IMG/VR virus record: IMGVR_UViG_3300046167_000679
Coordinates: 1-28,224 of that record
DNA length: 28,224 bases
Source of the DNA: a virus
Direction: 5' to 3' (one strand)
The notes under the pieces: model-generated
Databases searched by the model: none
The model's input: only the letters and a program-made list of their open reading frames with translations
Told to the model about the DNA's origin: nothing
Part shown: piece by piece, positions 1 to 8,874 of the stretch
How positions within the stretch are numbered: the stretch's first letter is position 1
How the letters are laid out: each line of letters begins with the position of its first letter
Translations under genes and position numbers: made by a program

Positions 1-1804
1 GCTGCCGCTATTATGCAGGAAGCTGAAGACAACGCACAAGCAGCCGAAGGGTGCCTCTACCGGACCATTGTCTGCCGATGGCATAGCTAAGATGGTTGTG
101 GATTCTGGTGTTGCGGCGTCCAATGAAGAAATCAAAGCAATGCTTGCAGACCCTAAAGCATTTCTAGATGCAAAGGGTATCAACCTTTCTGACATTATCC
201 CAAACCTAGACCCTGCTACTGCAGGAACACTACTAGATCCTAGTAATCCTAATTATGCCCTCAAGGGGCTTGAGAAGTATCTGCCTCAAACAGTTACAGG
301 CGTTGCACCGGTTAGCAATCCTACTGCAGTGGACCCCTCTACATTTACCACAGCGACTGCATCTGATCGCATGAACAACCCGCAGTTTACTATGGACGCT
401 GCCACAGGCGAAGTTCGTGATGCTAACCTAGTGGACGCAGAAGGCTACACGCTGGACATGAAGGGTTCTGCCACAGGCATTAACGCTGATGGTACAGTGA
501 ACCAAACTGGCGAAGCTCTTAACGATTACGCCACACAAAAGTTCAGTTCAATAATCGATACACGAACCGTTGCCGGTAAGCTCATGGCCCAAAACCTTGG
601 CGAAGGTAACTATGTAGATATGAAGTCTACCGTAACCGGACAGCTTGAAATGCTGGCCGATTCTTTTGTTGGCTCAGACGGTGAACCTAAGATCCCTGCC
701 TTTGCTCAAGCACAAGCCCGTGCAGTAGGACGTACAATCACATTTAAGGGTATGACCGGTACTGCAGCCACAGCGGCTATGGCTACCGCCCTGATGGAAG
801 CAAGCCTTCCAATTGCACAGCAAGAGGCGCAGTTCTTTCAAACCCTGACTGTTAAAAACCTAGACAACAAGCAACAGGCTATCATTAACAAAGCTACGGT
901 TCTGTCTAACTTTGATTTGGCTAACCTAGACGCCCGTGAGACTGCAGCGGTACAGAATGCTCAAGCCTTCTTAGAGATGGATCTGAGCAATCTAACCAAC
1001 GAACAACAGGCCTTTATGATTAACACTCAGGCCCGTGTTCAGGTTCTGCTTGAAGACACACAGCAAGAGAATGCCACCCGCCGGTTTTCTGCGGAAAGCA
1101 AGAATGACTTCACTAAGTTTTACACAGAGCTTGGTACGCAGGTTGAACAGTTTAATGCTAACCTGATGTCTGAGCTAAAGCGGTTCAATGCTGGCGAGAT
1201 TAACGATGCCACAGAGTTCCGTATGGCCTTAGAAAATGAGCGCCAACAGTTCTACTCAAAGATGCAGTATGCTGTGGATGAATCTAACGCCCAGTGGCGG
1301 CAGACCGTTGCAACCGCCAACACGCAGATGGCTTATGATGCCGCCGCAATTGATACAAAGAACATTCTGGATATTTCGCAAGAAGGTCTTAACCGTACAT
1401 GGGACCGCACGGACAGTGTCTTGGATTACTTATTTAAGGGTGCGGTTAGCGAGGAAGAGTTTGAGTTGCGTCTTCTCTTAGGTGAGATGCAGGCACAGGC
1501 GGCTACTCCACAGAAGGCAAGCCTCTTTGATACACTTCTGGGCGGTGCCATCAAAATTGGTGCAGCGGCTGCAGGTGCCTCTGATGTACGACTTAAAGAA
1601 AACATTCAGCCCTACGACACACTCAACGGTGTCCAGTTCTACACATGGGATTGGAACGATACGGCCAAGGAGATCGGCTACGACAAGTATCCAACCATGG
1701 GCGTGATCGCACAGGAAGTTCAGAAGACACACCCTGACACGGTAATTGAGGGGCCAGAGGGCTACCTAATGGTTAATTACGGGAAGCTTAAAAATGAAAT
1801 TTGA
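1..1804 (+). CDS. Virion structural protein with C-terminal S74 chaperone domain (5' partial, one frameshift)
   Basis: The gene enters from the left edge. Frame 1 reads AAAIMQEAEDNAQAAEG and then breaks at a GGG run near 48-51; dropping one G joins it to the long frame (GASTGPLSADGIAK...) that runs to 1804. The body is alpha-helical and rich in Ala, Gln and Asn with few aromatic residues, as in rod-like or internal virion proteins. The last 70 or so residues are an intramolecular chaperone (peptidase S74) domain: SDVRLKENI followed by MGVIAQEVQKTHPD. In this family the Ser/Asp-Arg-Leu-Lys site autocleaves after the trimer folds. The domain stops soon after VNYGKL, so the usual C-terminal helix is missing. 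It overlaps the next gene by 11 bp. The domain call is firm; the place of the protein in the particle is inferred. Confidence 0.8.
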   Translation, partial: LPLLCRKLKTTHKQPKGASTGPLSADGIAKMVVDSGVAASNEEIKAMLADPKAFLDAKGINLSDIIPNLDPATAGTLLDPSNPNYALKGLEKYLPQTVTGVAPVSNPTAVDPSTFTTATASDRMNNPQFTMDAATGEVRDANLVDAEGYTLDMKGSATGINADGTVNQTGEALNDYATQKFSSIIDTRTVAGKLMAQNLGEGNYVDMKSTVTGQLEMLADSFVGSDGEPKIPAFAQAQARAVGRTITFKGMTGTAATAAMATALMEASLPIAQQEAQFFQTLTVKNLDNKQQAIINKATVLSNFDLANLDARETAAVQNAQAFLEMDLSNLTNEQQAFMINTQARVQVLLEDTQQENATRRFSAESKNDFTKFYTELGTQVEQFNANLMSELKRFNAGEINDATEFRMALENERQQFYSKMQYAVDESNAQWRQTVATANTQMAYDAAAIDTKNILDISQEGLNRTWDRTDSVLDYLFKGAVSEEEFELRLLLGEMQAQAATPQKASLFDTLLGGAIKIGAAAAGASDVRLKENIQPYDTLNGVQFYTWDWNDTAKEIGYDKYPTMGVIAQEVQKTHPDTVIEGPEGYLMVNYGKLKNEI

Positions 1805-1970
1805 AGACGCAATTGAGAAGTCCATTAAGAGCTTTCTGAAAGGTAGCATGCCCGAAGAGCTTATGAAGGTTCAGGGCAACCCTGTGATCTACACACCTGA
1901 TTACATGGATGAGCTAGAGGAAGATCTAGCAGACATGGAACCCCTAGAAGATGAGGTGGAAGATGTTTGA
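1794..1970 (+). CDS. Small acidic phage protein (58 aa)
   Basis: This short reading frame starts inside the end of the S74 gene (MKFEDAIEKSIKSFLKGSMP) and ends with an acidic tail (DELEEDLADMEPLEDEVEDV), overlapping the next start by 8 bp. The tight overlaps on both sides and lack of any other use for this stretch support a real gene. Composition suggests a helical N-terminal half and a disordered acidic C-terminal half. I do not recognise a family. Its place among virion genes suggests a small structural or assembly protein. Confidence 0.7.
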   Translation: MKFEDAIEKSIKSFLKGSMPEELMKVQGNPVIYTPDYMDELEEDLADMEPLEDEVEDV

Positions 1971-2520
1971 TCCAAAGACAATAGGCCCAATACCGGGTGA
2001 GAACTACACCGCTGATACTCGTAACTATCCATGGCACCGGCCACCAGAGATTGAGACCTATGACGGTACAGTAGAGTACGTCATGGAGCGGATGAACGAT
2101 GAAACCACCGCAGAGATAGTCTACAGTCTTATGGAGCTAAAACGCCCTCTGACTAACATCGTTGCAGGCTTAATGATGCAGGGTATTGGTCGTGGTAAAT
2201 TCCAGATCGACATGGCTATCCTAGCGGCTGGCCCGGTCTACCGTTATCTGCAGATCTTAGCCGACAGTGAGAACATTAAATACGAAGATGGTCTTAATAC
2301 TAAGCGCACACCGATCACCTCCACCACGCTTAAAATGATGATGGGTGTGGTTGATGATGTAGACCCCGAAGAGACAGACCCTGAGAGCGCCGTAGAAGCC
2401 GTCTCAGAGGGCGAAGGCGGTCTTATGGCACCGGCACAGCCTACAGAAGAAATGACCGCCACAGCGGAAGAACAGGCGCTCATGTTGGGCGGCTCTGATA
2501 CTGAAGAAGAGGTGGTGTAA
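1963..2520 (+). CDS. Conserved structural-module protein, unknown function (185 aa)
   Basis: I take the ATG at 1963 (MFDPKTIGPIPGENY) because AGGTGGA lies just upstream; an ATG at 1951 has no clear ribosome site. The first 100 residues are compact, with a conserved-looking GENYTADTRNYPWHRPPEI segment near the N-terminus. The last 60 residues are acidic and low complexity (DDVDPEETDPESAVEA). The stop TAA overlaps the next ATG (TAATG), so translation is probably coupled to the following large virion gene. I believe similar proteins occur beside internal virion protein genes in HMO-2011-like phages, but no function is established. Confidence 0.75.
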   Translation: MFDPKTIGPIPGENYTADTRNYPWHRPPEIETYDGTVEYVMERMNDETTAEIVYSLMELKRPLTNIVAGLMMQGIGRGKFQIDMAILAAGPVYRYLQILADSENIKYEDGLNTKRTPITSTTLKMMMGVVDDVDPEETDPESAVEAVSEGEGGLMAPAQPTEEMTATAEEQALMLGGSDTEEEVV

Positions 2521-4709
2521 TGTCCCTACGGTCAACGAAGAGCCGCATCCAAGGTAAGATTGCTTCTGGTGCATTTAATCAGCCTAACAATACACTGGCA
2601 GACGCTATCGATACCGGTGCTGGTATTATGGCTAAAGGGATCATGCGTCAGGCGGAAGAGAAGCGTCTTGAGGAGCGTGAGGCTAAAAAAGAAAAGGCTG
2701 CAGAAGCCAGACGCCTCGCCGCAGCGCAAGCTAAAAAAGAGGCAGAGGCACGGAAGAACCAGCGCATTGCTAATTCTATTGCCCTCCGCTTTGGTATCGA
2801 CCCCAAAAATGCACAAGGCATGGCATATGTTACTAATGAGGTAGAGATCCATGGCACTGATGCCATCGGCGTAATTCAGAAAGACTTTGATGACCGAAAA
2901 GTCAATCTATCAGAAGTAGAGGTTACTGAAGACTTCGTGACAGGTGCTAGCCCCAATCAAGCACCCCCTATGCGTCTGCCTCCAAATCCTGATGGCAGCA
3001 TGCGTACTACCTTAGATATTGGTGAGGCGATTGATGATCTAGAAGCAACTGGTAGCCCCGCCGCTTCTGCCGCACGGTCTGCAGCCGAAAGCCGTTTCAG
3101 CCCACAACAGCTAAACAAGGGCGAAGTACAGACAGAGACCACAACTTCACAAGGGTTTGCGTTTGATCCTAACGCTAAAAAGAGCGAAATTGATTGGATG
3201 TCTGTATCTCAAACGGACGTTGGTAACCTGCGCCGGTTGCATGATGCAGGCCAACAGGTTCTGGAAGACCAAGATCTTAAAGTACTTGAATTATATGAAA
3301 CTGATTTTGCTGCGGCAGAGGCATTGCAAACAACCACAGCAAACAGAGAATTTAATCAGACAATCATAAAAGAAGACATAGAGGGTCTTCAAGCAATAAT
3401 AGCATCCCCAGATACTGTGTACAGTAAAGAACAAAAAGCTATAGCTCAGACACAACTGGATAATAAGTTAGGCATTGCTCAGACACAAGAAGATGAGCAA
3501 TCCGCTGCAGATGCTCTTGAGTTCCGTAGAAGCCTTGTGGGTAAGGATGCAAATTATCTTAGGGGTATAGGGGCATCTGGAGACTACACTCCACAAGAAA
3601 AGGCAGCGGCTGCGGGACAATTAGCAGCCCTTCCGGGTGAGCCGTTTAATATTACAGATTATGACGATGTTAAGGATGCCACATTAAAGACCATTATTGA
3701 TGACCCAGCCACTGACCCTAAAAAGGTTACTGCCCTGCAGGCTTTGCTGGTTAACCGAAATAACACCGCACCGAAGGTGGATACAAAGAGCCAAGATTAT
3801 CTCATTACATACTTAGATGAATCAGGCCAGAAGCAATCTACTGTAGCTAAGATGGCTGCGGATGGCAGTGGTTTTGTGGATCTAACCTCCCTGAAGCCTG
3901 TTGTTCCCGCCGAAGGTACACAGCCCGTTAACATGGAGCTACAGAGTGATCTGTACGACAACATTGTTAAGATCAACACTTCACTGATTAAACCACTTAA
4001 AGAGCAACGTGTTGCTATGGTTACTACGCTAGCATCAGCTAAGAAGCTTGATGACATAGCCAAACGCAGCCCCGAAATTCTTACCCTTGTAGGCGGTAAA
4101 GTACCTGCGGTTCTAAAGCGTGTAGGTCTTGAAACAAAGGCTTTGGTTGATTTGTTTAACAGCAACGGGTCTATTGAGGGTACTCTGTCCACATTTGATC
4201 AGCGTTTTAATCAATACATCAACGATAGCTCATTGGCGGGTACAGCTAGGGATGCAGCCTTATTCCAAGCAGAAAAAATCAAGATGGCCTTTATGTTTGC
4301 GGCTTCGTCCCTTGGGCAGTCGGGACAAGGTCTATCCGATAAAGATTTCCAAAGAGCCTTGGATATTCTCGACCAAGGTAGCGACTATAAGACCTTTAGC
4401 ATGAATATGCGGTCACAAATGCAGTCTGTTATCCTAATGACGGAAACACAAATCACAGACTTTAATGAGGATGGTTCAGCCATTGCCCTTAATAGTCTAG
4501 ACACTTCAGGCGAGCTTTTAGCCGGTTACCAACAGAATGCTGAGACCTACGCCACCAATCGTGGATTAGGTGATGCATTTGCATGGGCTAAATCAGAGGT
4601 ATCTGAAACCAACACCCTTCCAGTTATCAATTCAAAAGAAGAGCGTGATGCATTGCCATCAGGCACTAAATACGTTGACCCAGACGGCAATGTACGCACA
4701 AAAAAATAA
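2520..4709 (+). CDS. Large coiled-coil virion protein, probable internal/ejection protein (729 aa)
   Basis: It starts on the TAATG overlap with the gene before. Residues about 40-80 are a charged coiled coil (RQAEEKRLEEREAKKEKAAE). The middle is helical, with many short Ala/Gln/Asp-rich repeats, and the C-terminus ends with ALPSGTKYVDPDGNVRTKK, a short module seen at the end of many phage structural proteins. There is no enzyme motif, signal peptide or membrane segment. In T7-like phages the genes in this position, large and helical just before the biggest late gene, encode internal virion or ejection proteins; that role is inferred from size and place. Confidence 0.7.
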   Translation: MSLRSTKSRIQGKIASGAFNQPNNTLADAIDTGAGIMAKGIMRQAEEKRLEEREAKKEKAAEARRLAAAQAKKEAEARKNQRIANSIALRFGIDPKNAQGMAYVTNEVEIHGTDAIGVIQKDFDDRKVNLSEVEVTEDFVTGASPNQAPPMRLPPNPDGSMRTTLDIGEAIDDLEATGSPAASAARSAAESRFSPQQLNKGEVQTETTTSQGFAFDPNAKKSEIDWMSVSQTDVGNLRRLHDAGQQVLEDQDLKVLELYETDFAAAEALQTTTANREFNQTIIKEDIEGLQAIIASPDTVYSKEQKAIAQTQLDNKLGIAQTQEDEQSAADALEFRRSLVGKDANYLRGIGASGDYTPQEKAAAAGQLAALPGEPFNITDYDDVKDATLKTIIDDPATDPKKVTALQALLVNRNNTAPKVDTKSQDYLITYLDESGQKQSTVAKMAADGSGFVDLTSLKPVVPAEGTQPVNMELQSDLYDNIVKINTSLIKPLKEQRVAMVTTLASAKKLDDIAKRSPEILTLVGGKVPAVLKRVGLETKALVDLFNSNGSIEGTLSTFDQRFNQYINDSSLAGTARDAALFQAEKIKMAFMFAASSLGQSGQGLSDKDFQRALDILDQGSDYKTFSMNMRSQMQSVILMTETQITDFNEDGSAIALNSLDTSGELLAGYQQNAETYATNRGLGDAFAWAKSEVSETNTLPVINSKEERDALPSGTKYVDPDGNVRTKK

Positions 4710-4718
4710 GAGGTTATA

Positions 4719-7700
4719 ATGGCAGAAAATTGGTGGGAAGAGGATGAAATAGACCCTTCCGAAACAGGTGATACACCTTCGTCTACCTCTTGGTATAGTG
4801 AAGATGAAGTTGAGGACCAAGACGGTTCAACAACGGAACCTCCACAAGAACAGCTAGATGCTATCAGCACTCAGATGTACGAGGGCATGTCTTATCGTGA
4901 TGCTGCAGACTATTACGACAAGCTTCTGCAGAACCCTAATGTAACCCCACCACCCTCTGTGTTTGGTATGCCTGTACCCGGATATGCTGTGTACAACGAT
5001 CCTGACACAGGAAAGCGTGAGTACATACCGGCACCTAAGCCTAATGCGAATAGGGCTGCAGGCGATGCCATCATACAGGCGGTACAAGCTCCGTTTTCTG
5101 ATGAAGTGTCTTTGTCCGATGCATACGATACTTTTACTAATCCAGAAGCCCGTGTGTCTTTAACTGACAAGGTTTTGATGGGTGCAGGTGAGAGTGTTGG
5201 TGCGCTAGTAGAAACCGGTGCAGCGGCTGCAGAAAAGTTAGGCGTCGAGGGTGCAATGGACGCCGTGGCCCCTTTGGTTACAGAAATTGATACGGGCGAC
5301 AGCATTGCGGATGCTTTGATTACTGATGGCGTACCTGCCATAGTAATGGCCCTTTCTGGCGGTGCGGCAGCCCAGCAACTGGTTAAGAACGCCCCGAAAT
5401 TGATTAAAGGTGCTGCCGTTCTGTTGAGTGCAGAGACAGCCGCTTCTGTTGGCGTAAGCACCAGTGAAGGTAATCTTTTGTTTGGGGACGAAGGTTCCAC
5501 CATGCTTCCTATAAGCAAGGGTCTAGATTTAGGTTCCTCAGAAGCGGATGCCGTTCTTGAGCAACGCTTTAATACTCTTGTTGAGGGCATGTTCCTAAAC
5601 TCTGCACTTGCGGGTGTAGTAGGTACAACCATCGGCGCTGCACAACTTGCGTCCCGGTACACCTTATTGCCGCTTCTGTCTCAAGGAAGTCAGTCTTCGA
5701 TTGAGCGCCGTGTATATGAACAGATTACGGAAAAGCTTGGAGGCATTAATCCAAATGCCACACCAGAGCAAAGAGCCGTTATTCGTGATGAAATTGCTGA
5801 AATAGTAAATCGTAATAAAGATATTCTAGTACCTACTCTGACAGACCTTGAGAAACCCAATACTGTACGTCTGGATACTATATCTGCACTTTTGCGTGGA
5901 GTTACTGATCCTGTTGATAAGACCCGTATCGGTGGTGAGCTGACCGGTCAAATCCAGCGAGGCGGTCAAGGCGCTCCCAGAACTATTGCAGCCTCTGAGT
6001 CATCCTCTAGAGAACTACAGGGCCAGATTGAAGATTACCTTTCTGGTATTGCCGGTGAGACTGCGCAAGATCGTACAGGTACAATTGCGGCTGCAGCCGA
6101 CGAACTAACAGAGGTAGGGCGTGGGCGTGTAACCGATGTTGATGCTGGTGTAGGCGCTGCACAGGATGCTTTTGATGCTTCTACTCAGGAAGTTTTGGAA
6201 GGTCTTCGTAATGCGGATGTTGAATTAAGTGGGCAGATTAGTCGCTTAGAAGACATCACTGGTACTGATATTGTTAAGGGACAGAGTGCATCTTTTGATG
6301 AGGTTAGAGATGGCCTAGTGGCCGCTAAGACCACCATGACAAACACAAAGGATGATCTATACAATGCAATCCCTGAAGGGACGCAATTTGATTACAAAGG
6401 TTTTGCTGAAGTAGTTGATGGCGCTATTGCAGAAATTGACCAGCTAGATACCAGTGGAACCCGCACCAAAAGCATTGAACTGATTTCTACTATACGCAGG
6501 GCTATGTCTCCACGGACTGTTGTTGAAGAGGGTGTACGACCACCCTTTGGCTTTGCAATAGACACAACCAAAACAATTGATGGCGATGATCTTGCGGCAG
6601 AATTGCTTGAGGGTGGTGTGGATTTCCGGGTTCTGTACACCCGTGTGCGTCCAGAGCTATCCAAGCTAATTGATCAGGCCTACCAGCGTGGTGACGCAAT
6701 GGTTGCAGAGAGACTTCGTACCGTAAAAGTGGCAATTGACGAACAGGTTAAATGGGTCAGCAAAAATGGAGACCCCGAAGCCTCAGAAGCCGCTGACGCA
6801 GCCTTAGAATACTACACCAAAGAATTTGCACCTATATGGCGTGACGGTGGTGTAATGGAACGCTTTGGAGACCTGTACAATCCTGTTATGACACGGGGTA
6901 CGCAGAAAGCCGAGTTCCTTGAGCAAAGCCGTGACCTAGTCACAGGTGTTCTGCAAGGTAACAACGCTGACGCCGTTTTGAATATGAAAACTGCATTGTC
7001 TAAAGTAGCTGACCCAAAACCTATTGCTGACTACATGATTGCAGATGTTATTAATGGCTTTGCTGCAGCGGTACGATCAGATGGTATGTCTGCAGAATCC
7101 TTGAAGGGTATGTCGGATCGTCTACGTCAGTACGCTGTGTCCCTTAATGAGGCATTTCCTGACAGAGCAAGTCAAATTAACGGGCTTGTTTCTCGCATCG
7201 AAAGCGCCGCAGGTAATGAGCGTGTGTTGCAGGCAACCTTAGAGCAGGCGGAAGAACTTGCTTCACAAACTCGTACAGACGTTCGTGATTCTGAGCTAGG
7301 TAAATTCTTTAGCAGGTTATCTGGCCGTGAATTGGAAACAAGTGTGGCACCAGAAGCCGCATTCCGCCAGATATTTAAAGAAGCTGAGGGCATTGGTACA
7401 ATCCAAGAGATCCTGAAACGTGTGGACGAACTGCCACCGGCTCGTGCCGATGTTGTAAGGGATGGCATGGAAGCAGCATACTTGAGATACCTTTCTGAAG
7501 GTATTACAGGCGCTAAGATGCAAAGCGGTGGTTCTCAAGCACTAAAAGGTGCCGCTGCAGATAAGATACTTAATGAGGCCAACAGTGTATTAGACATTGG
7601 GCGGCAGGTGTTTAGTACTAAACCTGAAGTGATGGAAACCATAGAGACACTGTTAGAGTCTGCCCGTCTTATTGAACGTCAGAAACAAGCGCAGCCTGTA

Positions 7701-8066
7701 GCAGGTATGTCGCCCACGGTGTTTAACCAAGAAGCTACTCAAGCTACCAACCGCATGATTATGACACTTGTAGGGCCACTTACCCGCACGGGTGCAAAAA
7801 TACGGTCTCTGGCAGGTGCAGCATTCGATGCATTAGACAGCGGGACTAAAGCCTCTATGGTTCTGGATAATATCTTTGCAGATCCAGATTACTTCCTAGA
7901 GCTTTCCCGCAAGTACAACAGGCATCCTATGGACCCTCTGGCACAAGAAAACCTAATAACGGCTCTTACTGCCTCCGGTACTAAAACTGTTAACGCAGAA
8001 TCCAGCTACCTCACCGATCAAAACAATACCAATCAACAGATGGAAAGCTTGCTGGGTTACCAATAA
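4719..8066 (+). CDS. Very large virion protein, probable internal core/ejection protein (1115 aa)
   Basis: This is the longest gene here and the last of the plus-strand late operon. The N-terminal 30 residues are acidic and Ser/Thr-rich. Residues about 195-245 are hydrophobic and small-residue rich (ITDGVPAIVMALSGGAAAQQ), a possible membrane-inserting stretch. The remainder is long helical sequence with acidic and Gln-rich segments. I see no lysozyme or transglycosylase motif. Position and size match T7 gp16-type core proteins that enter the cell with the DNA, so I infer that role; a tail or tape-like function is the alternative. A hairpin follows immediately. Confidence 0.7.
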   Translation: MAENWWEEDEIDPSETGDTPSSTSWYSEDEVEDQDGSTTEPPQEQLDAISTQMYEGMSYRDAADYYDKLLQNPNVTPPPSVFGMPVPGYAVYNDPDTGKREYIPAPKPNANRAAGDAIIQAVQAPFSDEVSLSDAYDTFTNPEARVSLTDKVLMGAGESVGALVETGAAAAEKLGVEGAMDAVAPLVTEIDTGDSIADALITDGVPAIVMALSGGAAAQQLVKNAPKLIKGAAVLLSAETAASVGVSTSEGNLLFGDEGSTMLPISKGLDLGSSEADAVLEQRFNTLVEGMFLNSALAGVVGTTIGAAQLASRYTLLPLLSQGSQSSIERRVYEQITEKLGGINPNATPEQRAVIRDEIAEIVNRNKDILVPTLTDLEKPNTVRLDTISALLRGVTDPVDKTRIGGELTGQIQRGGQGAPRTIAASESSSRELQGQIEDYLSGIAGETAQDRTGTIAAAADELTEVGRGRVTDVDAGVGAAQDAFDASTQEVLEGLRNADVELSGQISRLEDITGTDIVKGQSASFDEVRDGLVAAKTTMTNTKDDLYNAIPEGTQFDYKGFAEVVDGAIAEIDQLDTSGTRTKSIELISTIRRAMSPRTVVEEGVRPPFGFAIDTTKTIDGDDLAAELLEGGVDFRVLYTRVRPELSKLIDQAYQRGDAMVAERLRTVKVAIDEQVKWVSKNGDPEASEAADAALEYYTKEFAPIWRDGGVMERFGDLYNPVMTRGTQKAEFLEQSRDLVTGVLQGNNADAVLNMKTALSKVADPKPIADYMIADVINGFAAAVRSDGMSAESLKGMSDRLRQYAVSLNEAFPDRASQINGLVSRIESAAGNERVLQATLEQAEELASQTRTDVRDSELGKFFSRLSGRELETSVAPEAAFRQIFKEAEGIGTIQEILKRVDELPPARADVVRDGMEAAYLRYLSEGITGAKMQSGGSQALKGAAADKILNEANSVLDIGRQVFSTKPEVMETIETLLESARLIERQKQAQPVAGMSPTVFNQEATQATNRMIMTLVGPLTRTGAKIRSLAGAAFDALDSGTKASMVLDNIFADPDYFLELSRKYNRHPMDPLAQENLITALTASGTKTVNAESSYLTDQNNTNQQMESLLGYQ

Positions 8067-8071
8067 GAAAA

Positions 8072-8095
8072 GCCCCCAGACCGAAATCTGAGGGC
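8072..8095 (+). terminator. Hairpin after the late operon
   Basis: GCCCCCAGA pairs with TCTGAGGGC around a CCGAAA loop, with one mismatch, 5 bases after the stop of the 1115-aa gene. No T-run follows, so it may protect the 3' end rather than terminate on its own. A nearly identical hairpin sits at 8591. Confidence 0.5.
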
Positions 8096-8117
8096 ATGTT
8101 CACTTAACAAAGGGTTA
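8096..8117 (+). repeat. 22-bp direct repeat, copy 1
   Basis: The sequence ATGTTCACTTAACAAAGGG and the next three bases recur at 8379-8400 with two changes. The second copy lies just before the start of the small gene at 8405, so the motif may be a promoter part, regulator site or leader. Confidence 0.6.
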
Positions 8118-8378
8118 GTAACGCCCTTTGGTCTAATTAATAACAGGAGAGCTATCGGGTCAATCGATTCGGTAGTTTTTCTGCTTTTAGGGGGTGCGTA
8201 TACACAACTCTATGTAGTAGGTTGTTAGCTAAAATTTACAACATGAGGTGTTTTGTTTAGTATTTTCAGTGTCAATACTGAATATTTAACGAATACTTTA
8301 TATAGTAGGTTCATCCCTAAACGAATCTGGCCCATAATCTTACTACGGCAGCGATTAGTAACCGCAACTACCGCCGTA
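8118..8378. other. Non-coding AT-rich stretch between late operon and small gene
   Basis: No plausible gene is seen on either strand. It holds a near repeat TAT(G/A)TAGTAGGTT (about 8212 and 8299) and a GTTGT/ACAAC inverted repeat. TTTAACG and TATATAG around 8286-8305 could be a weak promoter for the small gene at 8405, but spacing and match are poor. Confidence 0.5.
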
Positions 8379-8400
8379 ATGTTCACTTAGCAAAGGGCTA
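8379..8400 (+). repeat. 22-bp direct repeat, copy 2
   Basis: ATGTTCACTTAGCAAAGGG plus three bases matches the copy at 8096 except for two positions. It ends 4 bases before the ATG at 8405, where its AAAGGG could also serve as the ribosome-binding site. Confidence 0.6.
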
Positions 8401-8404
8401 CGAT

Positions 8405-8581
8405 ATGTTATTAACAGCAAGACAGGCGCATGACTTAGGTCTCGCACTATTAGATGCTTCTGGTAGGAGCATGAGGTCAGAACAACAGCAAATGGTGGTT
8501 TGTACCGTGGATACGGCTACAGCAATTGATTACCAAGAAGGCTGTTCATACGATCCCGACACAGACACAATTGTGTTCTAA
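8405..8581 (+). CDS. Small orphan phage protein (58 aa)
   Basis: An open frame with a start just after an AAAGGG motif: MLLTARQAHDLGLALLDAS at the N-terminus and DPDTDTIVF at the C-terminus. It stands alone between two hairpins, the only plus-strand gene between the late operon and the convergent replication operon. The stretch LGLALLDAS resembles LGEALLDAS in the small minus-strand gene near 24.1 kb, so the two may be distant paralogues. No known family is recognised; a small regulatory or accessory role is a guess from its isolation. Confidence 0.65.
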   Translation: MLLTARQAHDLGLALLDASGRSMRSEQQQMVVCTVDTATAIDYQEGCSYDPDTDTIVF

Positions 8582-8590
8582 AAAGTAAAA

Positions 8591-8616
8591 CCCCCCAGAC
8601 CTAAATCTGAGGGGTT
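8591..8616 (+). terminator. Hairpin terminator after the small gene
   Basis: CCCCCCAGA and TCTGAGGGG form a stem around CCTAAA, followed by TTCCAATT. The core of 22 bases matches the hairpin at 8072 except for one base, so the two 3' ends share a duplicated element. Confidence 0.6.
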
Positions 8617-8618
8617 CC

Positions 8619-8648
8619 AATTAAAACCGAAACGGAAGCGACCAAACT
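8619..8648 (+). repeat. Solo copy of the accessory-gene leader
   Basis: AATTAAAACCGAAACGGAAG followed by CGACCAAACT closely matches the leader before the GP88-like gene at 24447, but here the ATG is replaced by ACT and no gene follows. It sits directly after a hairpin, as in the accessory cassettes, which suggests an emptied or decayed cassette. Confidence 0.65.
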
Positions 8649-8677
8649 TCCAGCTTCAAATATATTATACGCTTAGG

Positions 8678-8710
8678 GCGCTCCGAGGTCAATGCCACGG
8701 GGCGCTTTAT
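8678..8710. terminator. Terminator at the convergence of the two operons
   Basis: GCGCTCCG and CGGGGCGC form an 8-bp stem with one mismatch, followed on the plus strand by TTTATTCTTT. It lies at the end of the minus-strand operon (stop at 8707) and would stop plus-strand read-through. Confidence 0.6.
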
Positions 8711-8874
8711 TCTTTGTGAAACATATCTTCTATAACTAGCCATAGGGTCATTACAGGCCATGCGAAGACGAACAGAAGGTACATCACTTTTGAGGAACCC
8801 TCTTCTGGCTCAAAGTTTAAAGTCATAAACAAGGAGCCGATCATGTATAGGCACCCGGACAGGTATAAATCCAT
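8707..8874 (-). CDS. Small two-helix membrane protein (55 aa)
   Basis: The last gene of the minus-strand operon starts on a TAATG overlap with the phoH stop. It begins MDLYLSGCLYMIGSLFMTL, then a short acidic loop (NFEPEEGSS), then a second hydrophobic stretch (VMYLLFVFAWPVMTLWLVI), ending DMFHKE. Two membrane spans with a polar loop are clear. No family is recognised. In phages such peptides can be holin-like or sit in the inner membrane; the location with early genes argues against a simple holin call. Confidence 0.7.
   Translation of the reverse strand: MDLYLSGCLYMIGSLFMTLNFEPEEGSSKVMYLLFVFAWPVMTLWLVIEDMFHKE

Noticed and set aside
4913-5662. A 249-aa minus-strand frame inside the 1115-aa gene
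   Set aside because: It is rich in Ala, Ser, Pro and Thr as expected of the mirror frame of an Ala/Gly-rich gene; it has no support from start site or neighbours.
8118-8378. Phage RNA polymerase promoters (repeat of TAT(G/A)TAGTAGGTT)
   Set aside because: Only two short copies are seen here and no phage RNA polymerase gene lies in the window, so there is no ground to name them promoters.
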